Assembly (NCBI GenBank): GCA_002633005.1
Contig: NMRA01000285.1
Span: 152,115 to 216,114 of the forward strand
Direction: 5' to 3'
DNA: 64,000 nucleotides
Source of the DNA: Phoronis australis
Lineage: Eukaryota; Phoronida; Phoronidae
Below the pieces are notes generated by a model, which was not told where the DNA came from, did no database searches, and saw nothing but the letters and a program-made list of their open reading frames with translations. Shown here piece after piece: positions 1 to 13,500 of the stretch. Every line of letters begins with the position of its first letter. Within the stretch, counting starts at the first letter, position 1. Made by a program: the position numbers and the translations under genes.

Positions 1-1640
1 TCATAATCAAGTATTTGAATGAACACAAAACTGCGAAGAAATCGAAAGAACATTGCCAAATGCGTACTGCGAGAAAGGTGGCCGACGGTAAGAAAAAATG
101 AGATCGGCTGCTGTGACGAGACTAGTCAGTGACCGGAACAATTGATATTGACTGAAATAAGCTGTTTAATGTCATTTCATGATGGTTCAGGTGAAACATG
201 ACTTTTGATCGCATCAAATGATGACCCCAAGGGCCAGGGTCACGTTTTCATTAAGTGATTGGCAGTATTATTATGTAGGGCTCTGATAACGATAACTTTA
301 CGTTCTAATTCCGTTTCTTGTGATTAGGCCACAGAACGAGAACACTATTAAATTTGTCTGTTCGCCAATATGTTTGCATGTGATTGGCCAGCCTCAACAC
401 AGACGTGACGTAATGTTCCTGAATTCTCACCAAGTTCTATGATAAAAATATTTACTGAAGAGGCATCCAAAGCAGGATTTTTTTCTGAAAAAATGCTGTC
501 AAATGTTTCACTTGTTTCGGCTGCTGTATACTAGGTCTTGCTCCAAGTGCAGCGAATGTAACAATCGGATGTCTTCTGGGCAGACTGCTGATGAGGGTTT
601 TTAAGTGCAAAATACAAGTTGAAATCGTCTCTGTGTTAGACACAGAGGACTCCCAGCTAGAAATGTTTGAACGTGAAAAGGAATGTCGTGCATTAAATGT
701 CAGGAATCTTCTATTATGTGCAGGATTTCACATTATGTGGTTTAACCAGGTAGGGCTTGTGAGATGTCAAAACTTGATAACACTGAGATGTTTGTCGTGT
801 TGGTCTGTGCTGTTACAACTATTTAAAACGGGCTTGTCTGCCGTGTGTAACGTGTAGTAATAGGTTTCAGACAAAATCCTTTTAAAAATTGGAATTATGG
901 CACGATTTAGATGTGCACAAACTCATTCCATATAAATCTAGTGAACAGGAAGACTTCGGAAGAGTACTGAGCACGAGCTGAGATGTGTGATGCTGTTGAA
1001 CGTGAGCCGAGACTGTCTCTGCTATTTGTGGAAATGGCCTAACACGCATATCCGACATTCGCTACAGATACGACTGGGGAGTGCTTTGTAAGAAATGTGA
1101 TTTAAAAAACTTTAATATTATTAGAATCTGTGTAAAACAGTATACCAAAGCAGAAAGAAGACGCCAACTGTTTCAAATATCTGTTCAATGTCAACGCAGC
1201 GTAGCAAAACAATGGACATCTGGTTTTCGGCGTCCTTACATAAACTCGCTAATTCACCCATGGCCTGAAGGGCAACCAGGCAGTTTTCGATTTTGATTGC
1301 GACACAGTCATTAACTATTTTAAAAATCTCGGATCTTGAAAAGCAGGCTTGTGTTCGATAAATGACGGACAATTTTTAGTCTCCGACAATTAATGCCATA
1401 CTTGCCTAGCGTTAGTTTTAGTTTTAAAACATTAGTTTCTAAATGTTTGACAATATTTAAGTTGCTTTCACTTAGTAATTGATCCATTGAATCACTGAAT
1501 ATCTACCTGAACACTTGCATAATGTTGACAGGCGGCCGCATGTGAATGATTTACAAGATACTTAAACTGTTTGGATTGTTGATCGTTCCTTATATGGTAT
1601 TTTGAAATTGTAATTCATGTTTGTTGAATTTGTACGATGG
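1..1640. other. Upstream DNA, no gene recognised
   Basis: I see no conserved protein, RNA gene or exon chain here. Short open frames exist at 591-857 (+) and 1121-1372 (-). The minus one reads like plausible protein but matches nothing I recognise and has no clear splice context. An upstream gene ending to the left cannot be excluded. Confidence 0.5.
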
Positions 1641-1690
1641 TATGCTGTAATAGGGGCCGAAGGCCTGTTTATTTGAAATAAATTACTATT
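1641..1690 (+). repeat. Possible retroelement or transcript 3' tail
   Basis: The stretch contains the palindromic string GGGCCGAAGGCC (starting about 1655) followed by AATAAA (1677-1682) and a TTACTATTACG end. A polyadenylation signal followed by a short TTACTA-like tail is typical of non-LTR retrotransposon 3' ends in invertebrates. It could equally be the 3' end of an upstream gene. No reverse transcriptase is visible upstream. Confidence 0.3.
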
Positions 1691-2099
1691 ACGTAAGACG
1701 GTTCATACGCTATGAACTATGCTGTGGTGGCAAACATTTGCTTTTTTGGCAGGCGTATTTGCTCTTCAAAGCAACGATACCGCGTTCTTATGCCTTGTTT
1801 GAATTGAAACTGGGCTGCTATAAAACGTCTGGAATGTACCAGGACGGACTGACATTGCTTCGGCAAGCCATTGTGCGATACAGCTTAACGATCCTCGGGT
1901 CCTAAATCATAATCAACTCACAATTTTTCGTTTGCCAATAAATCATTTCTAATGCGATAAAGGAAAAAGGTGAGACTAATTTTACAACGGTAACCGGTCT
2001 AAATAAAACAGGTTTTTGACAGAAGGATTGGATCGCTGAAAAGCGTCTTAAGCGGGCAGATCTTCCTTCTGTGGCTCAAATAATGTACTCTGGGATGCA

Positions 2100-2322
2100 C
2101 AGAGGCGGATCTACGGGGGGGGGGGTTCAGGGGGTTCAAACCCCCCACCTCCTCGAGACAGGATCAAAAATAAAAATTGAAAACAATTTCGCCAAAAAAA
2201 AACGAAACCAGCCACTAAAAACCACAAAAAATCTTAGACGGGAGGGGGTGGAAACCCCCTCCCCGGACCTTCCTTCCGCTCGTCGGATTCGCTCGAATCC
2301 TAACCCCCCTCCCCTGCCACTG
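2100..2322. mobile_element. Small inverted-terminal-repeat element (MITE-like)
   Basis: The left end begins CAGAGGCGGATC followed by a G run. The right end is a C-rich stretch ending in TGCCACTG, so the outer bases pair as imperfect inverted termini of the CAGTGGCGGATC type. The pentamer ATGCA lies directly outside both ends and looks like a target-site duplication. Internal G-rich and C-rich tracts (around 2117-2147 and 2243-2265) can fold back on one another. There is no coding capacity, so it would be non-autonomous. Confidence 0.5.
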
Positions 2323-3304
2323 ATGCAAATCAAACAGTCGCTATAAAGAATCATTATTAAGCAACATTGCACTTGAAAATGCACCCGTTAAATAAACAAA
2401 CTCTAGTTATCAGAGGAAAATTTATATATTACGTTTAATTTAATGTCTTCAAATCTTCAGTCTTTCTGTACACGAAGGATGTCTACCCAGGTATAATTCA
2501 AGAGTGGCCAAAATTCTTTGCGGTGGACGAAAGTAATTCAATGAAGTAAACTCAGTTACGCACCTTCTATAGGATGGTGTCAAAAACAGGTATTATTTTT
2601 TTAACGCCGATTGTGTTTCAGTAATAGAGCAGGTATATACAGCGGGTTCAAAGGCGGTATGTCACCTTCAAGGTACAAGGCTACGTACAACTCTTTTACA
2701 ACTGGTGGCTCAGAAACTCATGAACAGACATTTATGAACCTTTTTATTGAGCTATGAATACCGTGACCAAGAACATACATGACGTAGTCCCAAAAAGCTA
2801 CAAAATGATCAACACAACTGCCTCTGTTGCTGTCAGTGAAAAATACGCATCTGGACATGAAACTGAGATATATATATATTTATACATATATATACACATG
2901 AATGTGTCTGTGGATAATAAATACATACTTCTCACTTTGTATACGAAAAACTATACATAGATGTGAGTGAGTAAATATACATCAGGAAATACAAAAAGTA
3001 GATAAACGACTCACTAAATAACTGAAATCACCCTATCATTACAAACAATTACATTAAATGTTTGTTTCTAAATACATAGAATACATGCCTGCCAACCAGA
3101 AAGCTTTGAAATACCATAGAGGTTCAAAACCATAAACACTTGCATGGGCTCATGTGCAATTATTAGACTTAGAAAGCGAATATGACAACCATTTATAGCA
3201 AAACAGTAGTGTCAATAGCATGACCAATTTTCTTTTTAGTACAAATGTTCAAGATAAATTCTCACAAATTGTTGAAGACACAATTGCAGCCTACGTTTCA
3301 TGCT
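2323..3304. other. Non-coding, AT-rich, short AT microsatellite
   Basis: No gene is seen. A short TA-rich microsatellite lies at about 2866-2900. The remainder is ordinary AT-rich sequence. Confidence 0.5.
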
Positions 3305-3670
3305 ATTCTCAGCGGAGACGGGGACCGGCGGCCTGAGCCGGGCCCGCTGGGCCCGGCTGCCGAACTGAGGCAGTGTGGCCGGCTAGATCGACTGCCGGAG
3401 GCGCGATGGGCCTATGCCAAAGCTGCCGACGGCAGCGCAGACGGGGACCGACCAAGGCCCGGGAGGGGGGCCTCGGCCAAGCTGCCTTCGGGCAGCGCGT
3501 GCCCCGTAACGTAAGCCATTAGGTAGGCGGGAGGGGCGCGCGCGGGCCAGGCCGCCACACTATAGGCGACGCGTGCCCCGTCAATAATCCGCAACATAGG
3601 CGGGACGGGCCAACCATCCGTAGGCGGCACGTGCCCCGTCACGACGGCGTCAGCCACAACGTCGGTGACT
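3305..3670. repeat. GC-rich island with repeated modules
   Basis: Base composition jumps to strongly GC-rich against AT-rich flanks. The motif TAGGCG recurs at about 3523, 3563, 3597 and 3621. The string CGTGCCCCGT occurs three times (about 3498, 3572, 3630). Short hairpins such as GCTGCCGACGGCAGC and GCTGCCTTCGGGCAGC are present. It could be a CpG-rich regulatory island about 0.8 kb upstream of the DOCK start, or a GC-rich repeat. The open frames crossing it (3245-3514 +, 3412-3657 -) look like products of composition and are not called as genes. Confidence 0.5.
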
Positions 3671-4500
3671 GAGTCACGGTGTTGTAACTGTAACTGTTTG
3701 AAGATCTAAAATGTTAGCGGTTTCTGACGTCGATTTCAGGTTACTATTGCTTACGTTATCCTTTGAACGAATGGAGTGTTGTAGTAGTTTTGTTGAGTAT
3801 ATTTTTGTTCCGGCATTAAATTGTTAAATGAATCCCATCTTCATGTTTCTCTCAGCCTGTGAATTGAAAAATGAGTAAGTGTCGCGAAAAGATTACACCT
3901 CAAGCCTATGAATATTTTGAAAATGTTTGGTCACGCCTTTCAAATGTAAACTTTGCCCCATTTCAGTTAAATGCTACTCATTATAACGCTTTTTACATAC
4001 AATGCTTTGCTCTGTAGAAATACTTCCTGTATAGTCAAACAAGAGTGTTTCAAAACAGATGGCCTGTTAAGGGTTTCTGTTTATGTAATTGATATGGCTT
4101 GAGCCCATCAATAGAGGGTAATCTTACATAAAAGGACTGGCGAAACAAGTAGTATCAAGCAACATTGCCTATTGCCGAACGCAACTTGAGTGACACAATC
4201 GACTCCACTGTAATTTAGAAAATCGTGTTACTTCACTTGTACTCTTAGACTTTTCCCATTTGTGATTTTTTGCTATTTTTTCTGTGATCTATCACATAAA
4301 ATTTAAATCTAGCTTTTGCCTGTTTCCCTGATCTGCCTAGTTGCCAAGCACCAATGAGATAATTATAGTAAAAGCTATTGGCTTCATTGCCGAACACTAG
4401 TTTAGCGACAGCGATGTTGGCTGTTTTTCGCGCCATCTTTTGAGGAACCACAAACATACTAAACACATTTCAATGACGTAGTACGCGTGTTGTTTTTGCG
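3671..4500 (+). promoter_or_regulatory. Probable promoter and 5' UTR of the DOCK gene
   Basis: This interval directly precedes the DOCK start codon. CGCCATCTT at 4431-4439, the reverse complement of AAGATGGCG, matches the core YY1 motif that often lies near transcription starts. No TATA box is obvious, and the transcription start cannot be placed from sequence. A minus-strand open frame (4245-4466) crosses the interval but matches nothing recognised. Confidence 0.4.
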
Positions 4501-4541
4501 ATGACATCCGGCCAGCGGGCTTTTGCCCAAAAATTAAACAA
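4501..4541 (+). CDS. DOCK7: DOCK exon 1 (start codon)
   Basis: ATG at 4501 begins [13 protein letters not shown]. The RAFAQK string matches the conserved N-terminus of DOCK6/7/8. The exon ends after two bases of a codon at a GTATGT donor (4542), and the first base of exon 2 completes it to lysine, giving [12 protein letters not shown] across the junction. This homology and phase match decide the start. It is too short to stand out as an open frame. Confidence 0.88.
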
Positions 4542-7500
4542 GTATGTGTGAATTTTGGGCATTTTATTTTAAGAACAGACTAATACGTTTCCTGAGATTT
4601 AAAGCAACCATCTTGCTCTTATTTTGACATGCTAAGATGCTTCAATTTCTTGATTTCTTTTGCCAAACCAGGGAATTCCATTCATTGACATTGTCCCATT
4701 GATTTCTGTTTCGGCAAATCTTAAATCTTATAATGTCGTTGTCGTGGAACTGACATAGGCAAGTAACGCGTCGCCCCCTAGTCTGCCGTTGAGAGTGCGA
4801 TACTGTCTACCAAGTTTTGTAGGCTACACATTTAAACAACATGTATTTTAAACGACAGTACGGCCAGTAGTCGAATTCCGGTTAATTTCATGAAAACGCT
4901 TACTTACTTTCTTCAATGACCTTTCTGCTGGTTCTGTGCGCAGGCGTCCTCAGCTTCTGATCGTCCCCAACACACTACATATAATACGACAAGGTATGAC
5001 ACTCCTGACTAGAAATTCCACGGGTGCTTCACTTCAGCCGTCCATAGCAAACATAAAACTCAATAAATTTACACAAAACAGAAGTTCAAAAAACCATGAA
5101 GAATTTTTCTTTCTCCCCAATACCTTTCATGGTGTCCTGTTCCGGTGACTTCGTAAGAAATTCGCAGTCAAAGAACAAAAATGTTCACAAAAACCCAAGC
5201 ACACTTCCATCTTGGACGACTCGAGATCAAAGACGGTGCGGAAATTACAGATGAATTACGGATGGATGGCGTTATCGACATTGTGACTTTGCGTGACAAA
5301 CTGGCATATCTTCTGTCAAGTAATTTTTATCCAAACCAGGCACTGTGTTTTGTGACACGCATTTCTGAGTAGAGTCATATGTGTTGTGGTAGAATGGTAC
5401 ATATGTGCACATGTCAGACCACAAAAAATAGTAAAATGAATAAGTGGTGACCCTTACCGGTTATACGTAATCTGGTTTCAGCTTTTTATTTTACTTTGAC
5501 CAAAATGCAAGATTCACCTCCATGTATAGTTAATTTATTCTAATTTAAAGTTGGTTTTGATTTGACCAAAGTTTCACTGTTTAGACTTCATAGTTTTATC
5601 TTGTTGTTGACTGTGGTTTACAGACAAGGTGCTGCTGAGGTGAGGAAGCAAGTTTCATCAGCATACATACAACATGGCAGTATCAAAGAGATGTCCAAGA
5701 GTATCAGTGGAGCATCGCTGGCCAGCAATGTGTCGGTGAGTAGAGGTGTCTCAAGTGGTTGTATCTAGCAATGGGTTGAGTGACAAACTCCTTGTGTGTG
5801 TCGTGGTCAGTCATTGCCCAGTCATCAACTCCCATTTGGCTGAGCATTATTTTTATTTTGGTCCAGTCATCTGAGTGTATATTTTTCATTGCCCTTGATT
5901 ACTTAGAATGTTGTGTTGTACCATATCTCATTACAGTGCTTGTCATTAGTTTGTTTTAACTGTTGCTGCCTAGATGTCCTCTTCATAATTATCTTCTTTG
6001 TCATTTTTCTTTNTGCCGTTGAGAATTGCGATACTGTCTACCAAGTGTTGTAGGCTACACATTTAAACAACATGTATTTTAAACGACAGTACGGCCAGTA
6101 GTCGAATTCCGGTTAATTTCATGCTTACTTAATTTCTTCAATGACCTTTCTGCTGGTTCTGTGCACAGGCGTCCTCAGCTTCTGATCGTCCCCAATACAC
6201 TACATATAATACTACAAGGTATGACACTCCTGACTAGAAATTCTACGGGTGCTTCACTTCAGCTGTCCATAGCAAACATAAAACTCAATAAATTTACACA
6301 AAACAGAAGTTCAACAAACCATGAAGAATTTTTCTTTCTCCCCAATACCTTTCATGGTGTCCTGTTATGGTGACTTCGTAAGAAATTCGCAGTCAAAGAA
6401 CAAAAATGTTCACAAAAAGCCCAAGCACACTTCCATCTTGGACGGCTCGAGATCAAAGACGGTACGGAAATTACAGATGAATTACGGATGGATGGCGTTA
6501 TCGACATTGTGACTTTGCGTGACAAACTGGCATATCTTCTGTCAAGTAATTTTTATCTAAACCAGGCACTGTGTTTTGTGACACGCATTTCTGAGTAGAG
6601 TCACATGTGTTGTGGTAGAATGGTACATACGTGCACATGTCAGACAACAAAAAATAGTAAAATGAATAAGTGGTGACCCTTACCGGTTATATGTAATCTG
6701 GTTTCAGGTTGTTATTTTACTTTGACCAAAATGCAAGATTCACCTCCATGTATAGTTAATTTATTCTAATTTAAAGTTGGTTTTGATTTGACCAAAGTTT
6801 CACTGTTTAGACTTCATAGTTTTGTCTTGTTGTTGACTGTGGTTTACAGACAAGGTGCTGCTGAGGTAAGGAAGCAAGTTTCATCAGCGTACATACAACA
6901 TGGCAGTATCAAAGAGATGTCCAAGAGTATCAGTGGAGCATCGCTGGCCAGCAATGTGTCGGTGAGTAGAGGTGTCTCAAGTGGTTGTATCTAGCAATGG
7001 GTTGAGTGACAAACTACTTGTGTGTGTCGTGGTCAGTCATTGCCCAGTCATCAACTCCCATTTGGCTGAGCATTATTTTTATTTTGGTCCAGTCATCTGA
7101 GTGTATATTTTTCATTGCCCTTGATTACTTAGAATGTTGTGTTGTACCATATCTCATTACAGTGCTTGTCATTAGTTTGTTTTAACTGTTGCTGCCTAGA
7201 TGTCCTCTTCATAATTATCTTCTTTGTCATTTTTCTTTTCATTAGAGTTCACTTGTCTCACCTCAGCATGCTTTCAGTTTTAAGAATGAAACAGTCCTGA
7301 GTTACAGATTTGGAACTGTCCTGTATTGGCTTCTCTTATGACAGATTCCTTTGACTGAGGTTGTTGAACCTCTGGACTTTGAAGATGTTATGCAACAGCA
7401 GCAGAGTGCAATTGACCGTGACCCAATGCGACACCTGTTGGACTTCCCACATGATGATGTCGAGGTGAACCTGTTACCGAGGAAGTGTAGGACAATAGCA

Positions 7501-10500
7501 CCTGTTGTTCCCGAGCATGGGTAAGGATTGTGTTAGTACAGAGCTGGTGATGATGTTTACTGGGAGATTGGTCAAATCTCACAGTGACTGCTGCTCTTTT
7601 GTTGATTAAGCATTCACCATACAGTTGTCCTATCACACAGACATGCACACAAACATGTTCACGCACACAAACACAAGCACACACACAAGCACACACACAA
7701 GCACACACACACAAGCACAAACACACAAGCAAACACGCACAAGCACACACGCACAAGCACACACGCACAAGCGCACACGCACAAGCGCACAAGCACAGGC
7801 GCACAAGCACACACGCACAAGCACACGCACAAGCACACGCAAAAGCACACACACACACACACAGAGTAGAAAACATTTACCACCAGGCTCTTTTCATTCT
7901 TATTTTCATGCTATTGGGTGTACTAAGTTCCAGTACCACGTACCTCAGTGCTAACTAAAGTTAACATGTGCTTCCCGTAATGACAGTTATTGTTAGGCTT
8001 TGGCTTGCATTGTTGATCTAGTTAACTGTGGATACATGATGGATCATTACGTCCATTCCCCTCTCGGCGAAAGCGTGCTCTCTGTTTAATCCAATGCCAT
8101 TGTTGTCCCGTGTTTGTTTCTGTAGCCTGGATGAGAATACCTGTAAATGTTACTTAATGTACTACTTCCTGCTTGGTAGAATCACGCGTTCAATCAAGCC
8201 TCAGTTGAAGTGACCAGTTCCCATATGTCATTTCACACTATATTTAGCCAGAAGAGTCAATTAGATGTCGTGCTTTCAACATCTACTGGACAGTGCTACA
8301 GTGTTTGGAGGATTATACTACATTCACAATTAGAGATGCTTTGCATTAAAAGAGAGTTTTACCAGTTTTGAACACATTTTTGACTGTTTTGACATTAAGT
8401 TTCTTTGCATAATAGGTTCTTTACCGGCATTCAAAGTGATTATACAATGCTTTTTAAGACACAGTCAATACCATGTTTTATAGAAACTCCGTGAGTGTTA
8501 CTTCTTATCCATTGAATCACAGTCGTCTCGGGTAAAATATGCAATTGTGTATACTCCTGTTCATTTTTTCTTATAGCGCTGACTCTGACCTTCACATCCG
8601 TGACTGTGTCAATGTTTATACATCAGACTATCATGTAGTTCACAGGAGGTAAGTTTGTAAACTATAGTTAGGATATTTCAGGCTTTTTCACTGTTCATGC
8701 ATTATTTGGTCACCTAATTTACAAACGGAATGCAGATTCTTAAATGGTTCAGAAATATGAACTGAAATGATAATATGAATGCACCAAATGACTTTCATAA
8801 ATAGAGTATTGTCTTTAGTTGAGAATCGAACCTTTGGCCCATAAACTGTGAATTTGCATTTGTAATGAACTAACATGTGGATTTGAGAACAATAGTTTTG
8901 AATGGTTATGGTATACAGTAGTCACAGTATAACTGTGTTCGCTTGCAAATTAAGCCTCTTTGAGTGAATACGTACTTGAATCTTGAACAATGGAAAACCT
9001 GTTGTAATGACGTACTACGTTTGCTGTGAAGCCTTACGAGGTTTTGTGATTGTTACTTTCAATTAATTTTGAATGATATCATAAGGGAAAAACATGTCAG
9101 TTTTCAAATACTTCTCCCTCTCTATATACTGGGCAACTTTGTCATGAGTGCTGCCATGATAAAGTTTAAGAAAGCACAGGTCTGTTGCATGAAACTGACT
9201 TAAGACTTAAGACAGAAATTTGGTCTTACGCTCCCACGTTACAGTTCCTGAAAAAAGAGTTAGCCAAGTAATTATGAGAGCATCACGATCTAGAAATGAT
9301 TCATAAAATTTATCTCAGTGGCTGGCAGTTGTGATCATATTCTGAGAAACTTTGCACATTGCACAAGTGAACTTTAATTATTTTTTAAAAATAGTTATGC
9401 GGAGCTTAAGACCAACATTTTAGTCGTAAGTCTTTAAGTCATTTTTCATGAAACGAACTCCTGGAGTTGAAATGATTACTGTTTGTAGTTGTCATAAACA
9501 AGCGTTGACTTGTGTTTGGTTTTCTTTTCACTCACCCTGTAACGGGATTTTACAGGTACCAAGGCTACAGTTCATCAGTCAATGCAAAGACCAGGTCTGT
9601 TGAAGTTGTCACAAGTCATCAGTCATTACCTCAACAAGAGTTTGAAATCGACGTGGTGGAGGAGAGTGAACAGGAGATTAAGGTTGGTGTGGAACACTTA
9701 CAACTTTCATGCAAATTCAAATTTTACCGAATAGGATGTTTTTGAAAACTAAGCATCCATTCACTGAGTACACGGTGTGTGTGTGTATTTATTATTATGG
9801 CTTAGGTTTTACAACTTTTTGAGTTCTTGGGAATATGTGTATTAAATAAACAAACTTTCATTGCAAAATCCCTTTTTGTGCAAACTGTTACATTTGTTTT
9901 AATGTACTTACACCATTTTCCATTATTGACATTTTTGACCATCATTTGGTTTTCATAATTTTGTGGAGTGCTTAAAAACACTTTATTGTCTTTACTCAAT
10001 GTGTATGTCATTCCACTGCAATTCAATTTCTTACTGTTTGAATTCAATACGCTGTTTGCTTGTTTGAGCCTGTTGTGTACAAGTATATGTCCTGACTACA
10101 TGGGGGTATAGTGTTAGTTACTGTGTTGTTTCATGTTTTCCTTCTGTTATTTAATAGGTACTGCTTGTTGGTTCGTTGTAATGTCCTTTTGACTGGTTAA
10201 GATGTCATAACTTTAGACTAATTACCTCTCCAATGTATTGTGTGGAATCCTTGGAATATTGAACTCCATTCATACATTGCACTGTTTCAGGATAAAAACA
10301 AGCGGACCTCCATACACATGAATGACACTCCTAGAGGGAGCTGGGCCAGTAGTATATTCGACCTAAAGAACTCACAAGCTGATGGTCTGCTGCCCAATAT
10401 CTTGGAGCACCGTCATCCAGATGAGATAGATCGTAACAACGAGTTTCAGAGACGGCAAGACCGCCATGAGTCCATATTTTCTCTCTACCCCCTGCAACAC

Positions 10501-13500
10501 GAGGTATCCTTTCATGAACCATGTGCTACATGAAGTTCATTGTGGAGCCTATGAGCACCAGTTGCGATTTGGCATTCTAGCAATTGCACGTCTGGCACCC
10601 ATAAGACATTCTCAATATTATTGCGTAATGACAATTTCAGTTTCCCTGGATTTATCAAATAGAATTTGATTTGTGAATATTGCATGACGCATATTTAACA
10701 CATGTGACCATTTTAACAAAACAACCCTGGCAACTGTTTAACTGTTTTAGTGGTGAGATCAGAAATAACTGTCTGGCAATATGTTAACCATCTACTGTCA
10801 AGTTGAGAGCATTTATTGTTGCTTTCTGATGTACAAGGAAAAGTAGCTAATCACCTGGCCCTTAACCACCACCTGAGCCTTTTAATTCACGCTCAGGCTT
10901 GGGGCCGTTATAAACTTGAAAATGGAAATCAGTTTTGTGTTTATGTTTTGTGATGCGCCATGTACTATGTCATACATATTTGAGGCGTCGTATGGTATCA
11001 AGATGAGCCCTGTTTTATAGACACTGTGGTGACTGTGTTAATTATTCACTTAGTACACAATATGTCCGACAAATAAAAATCTACTTCGTCAAATTTCTCC
11101 ACAAAAATAAGATTAGTCTCTTGCTAGCATTTTTATGCGCCCACATATTTATATGTGGACGTATTATTTTGTATTGTGGAGGTGTCATAAAACAACTTTT
11201 GGTTAATTTTCCATTATTTAACCTTTGAAAAATAGAAAAATTACAATTTTGGCAATTTTTTTTCTGCACAGTAAGTGAAGCATTATTGTACTTCGACATT
11301 GAAATGTTTTATGAGAAAGTTTATCTTGTGACTTTATCTTAATCTGATTGGCTGACGTTTTAGGATGATTTTATTGAGAAGCGTTGCGGAGAGGCACCAC
11401 CTAGTGAGCACTTTGGTCATCGAGTGTTGGTCAAGTGTTTACAACTCAAGCTTGAGCTCGATGTGGAGCCTATCTTTGCCAGCATGGCGCTGTATGACGC
11501 CAAGGAGAAGAAAAAGGTACAAGTCACCAGGATGTTGTCCTGGCTGTTCATGTCATTGTTCTGTTCTGTTTTGAACAAACGTGAACATTATGCAAAGTGT
11601 CAAGTCATGTCTGTTACACATTGAGATTGTTGTTGATGGTCTGATAAATGTACTATCCTGACAGTCATGGTATCCATTGTATTTTTCTTTCTTGCCTTAC
11701 TAGATTACCTTTCAGACTAATCAAATTGATTTAAAACCTCAGTCTTCAAACCCTGCTTTGGTGCCAAAAACAATATTCCTCGAAAAGTCACTGCATTCCT
11801 TTTATTTTAGTTGAAACTCATTACAAAACTGTATTGAATTCCTCTGATGACCATTTTTGTTTACTGAACACATTACCCTGTGTGTTTCAGATTTGTAATT
11901 GTTTACTGAACACGTTGTTATGTGTGTTTTAGATCTGCAGTTGTTGTTTACTGAACGCGTTCCCGAGTGTTTTAGATCCTAAAGTTGTTGTTTATCGAAT
12001 GCGTTTTCGCCTGTGTTTCAGATTTGTACTTACTGAACACGTTACCCTCGTGTGTTTCAGATCTCAGAGAACTTCTACTTTGACCTGGTGACAGAAGACA
12101 CCAAGAAGATGCTTGCCTCCCACATCCAGTACCAGGACATCTCGGCACTCAGTCGGTCAGCCATCTTTAGTATTACCTACCCCTCGTCAGATGTCTTCCT
12201 CGTTGTCAAGGTCAGGCATCCACCTACTGGAATGGTTTTATTGATGTTGAACTTCATAGATGTTCATCAGTGTAGGATGCAGTGAAGGATATTGTGCGGT
12301 GGAAAATCAGCGGTGTTAAAGTTTTGTTATAAGTGAACATTAACAATGAAAATTTCACTTGGTTGTGAACATTATCTGGGCTATCACAGCAGCATTTGTT
12401 ACAAGGTTATAGGCTTCAGTAGTCAAAGCTCATGTGAATTTTCACACAATTCTTTGTGTTGACTGCACATGGTGTAGACTGAAAGTTATCAAAGTATCAG
12501 GAATGCATACTGGATGGCTAGTACTGTTATGTCACAGAACCACTGAATGTGAAGTTGACATTTGACAAAATGACACTGAAAAATCAGCACAAAAACAACA
12601 TTCTTGGAAGTTGTAATTTACGCTCCATTGCCAGTTGCCTTGTATATGCTTGGCCAGTTGCCTTGTATATGCTTGGCCAGTTGCCTTGTATATGCTTGGC
12701 CAGTTGCCTTGTATATGCTTGGCCNATTACCTTTCAGACTAATCAAATTGATTTAAAACCTCAGTCTTCAAACCCTGCTTTGGTGCCAAAAACAATATTC
12801 CTCGAAAAGTCACTGCATTCCTTTTATTTTAGTTGAAACTCATTACAAAACTGTATTGAATTCCTCTGATGACCATTTTTGTTTACTGAACACATTACCC
12901 TGTGTGTTTCAGATCTGTAATTGTTTACTGAACACGTTGTTATGTGTGTTTTAGATCTGCAGTTGTTGTTTACTGAATGCGTTCCCGAGTGTTTTAGATC
13001 CTAAAGTTGTTGTTTATCGAATGCGTTTTCGCCTGTGTTTCAGATTTGTACTTACTGAACATGTTACCCCCGTGTGTTTCAGATCTCAGAGAACTTCTAC
13101 TTTGACCTGGTGACAGAAGACACCAAGAAGATGCTTGCCTCCCACATCCAGTACCAGGACATCTCGGCACTCAGTCGGTCGGCCATCTTTAGTATTACCT
13201 ACCCCTCGTCAGATGTCTTCCTCGTTGTCAAGGTCAGGCGTCCACCTACTGGAATGGTTTTATTGATGTTGAACTTCATAGACGTTCATCAGTGTAGGAT
13301 GCAGTGAAGGATATTGTGTATCAGCAATGTTAAAGTTTTGTTATAAGTGAACATTAACAATGAAAATTTCACTTGGTTGTGAACATTATCTGGGCTATCA
13401 CAGCAGCATTTGTTACAAGGTTATAGGTTTCAGTAGTCAAAGCTTATGTGAATTTTCACACAATTGTTTGTGTTGACTGCACGTGGTGTAGACTGAAAGT

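Larger units (their letters stand above)
4784..7238 (+). repeat. Kilobase tandem duplication around exon 2, single N junction
   Basis: Positions 4784-6012 and 6014-7238 are near-identical, differing by scattered substitutions and small indels, and are separated by one N at 6013. The unit begins TGCCGTTGAGA and ends in TTGTCATTTTTCTTT. The N exactly at the seam and the allele-like divergence suggest two haplotypes placed in series by the assembler, although a genuine recent duplication is possible. Confidence 0.9.

Noticed and set aside
1121-1372. 83-codon minus-strand open frame with protein-like composition
   Set aside because: No recognisable domain, no neighbouring exons in phase and no promoter or terminator evidence. 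Kept only as a note.
3245-3657. Proline/arginine/alanine-rich open frames on both strands
   Set aside because: GC-rich DNA lacks stop codons, and there is no splice context or recognisable domain.
4245-4466. Divergent minus-strand gene opposite the DOCK start
   Set aside because: The frame starts near the DOCK promoter but matches no family and lacks a clear splice donor. Its ATGGCGCG is better explained as a YY1-like promoter motif.
7388-7958. Long open frames on both strands, Cys/Val-rich and His/Thr-rich
   Set aside because: They are translations of the CA-rich microsatellite inside a DOCK intron. All frames of such a repeat stay open.
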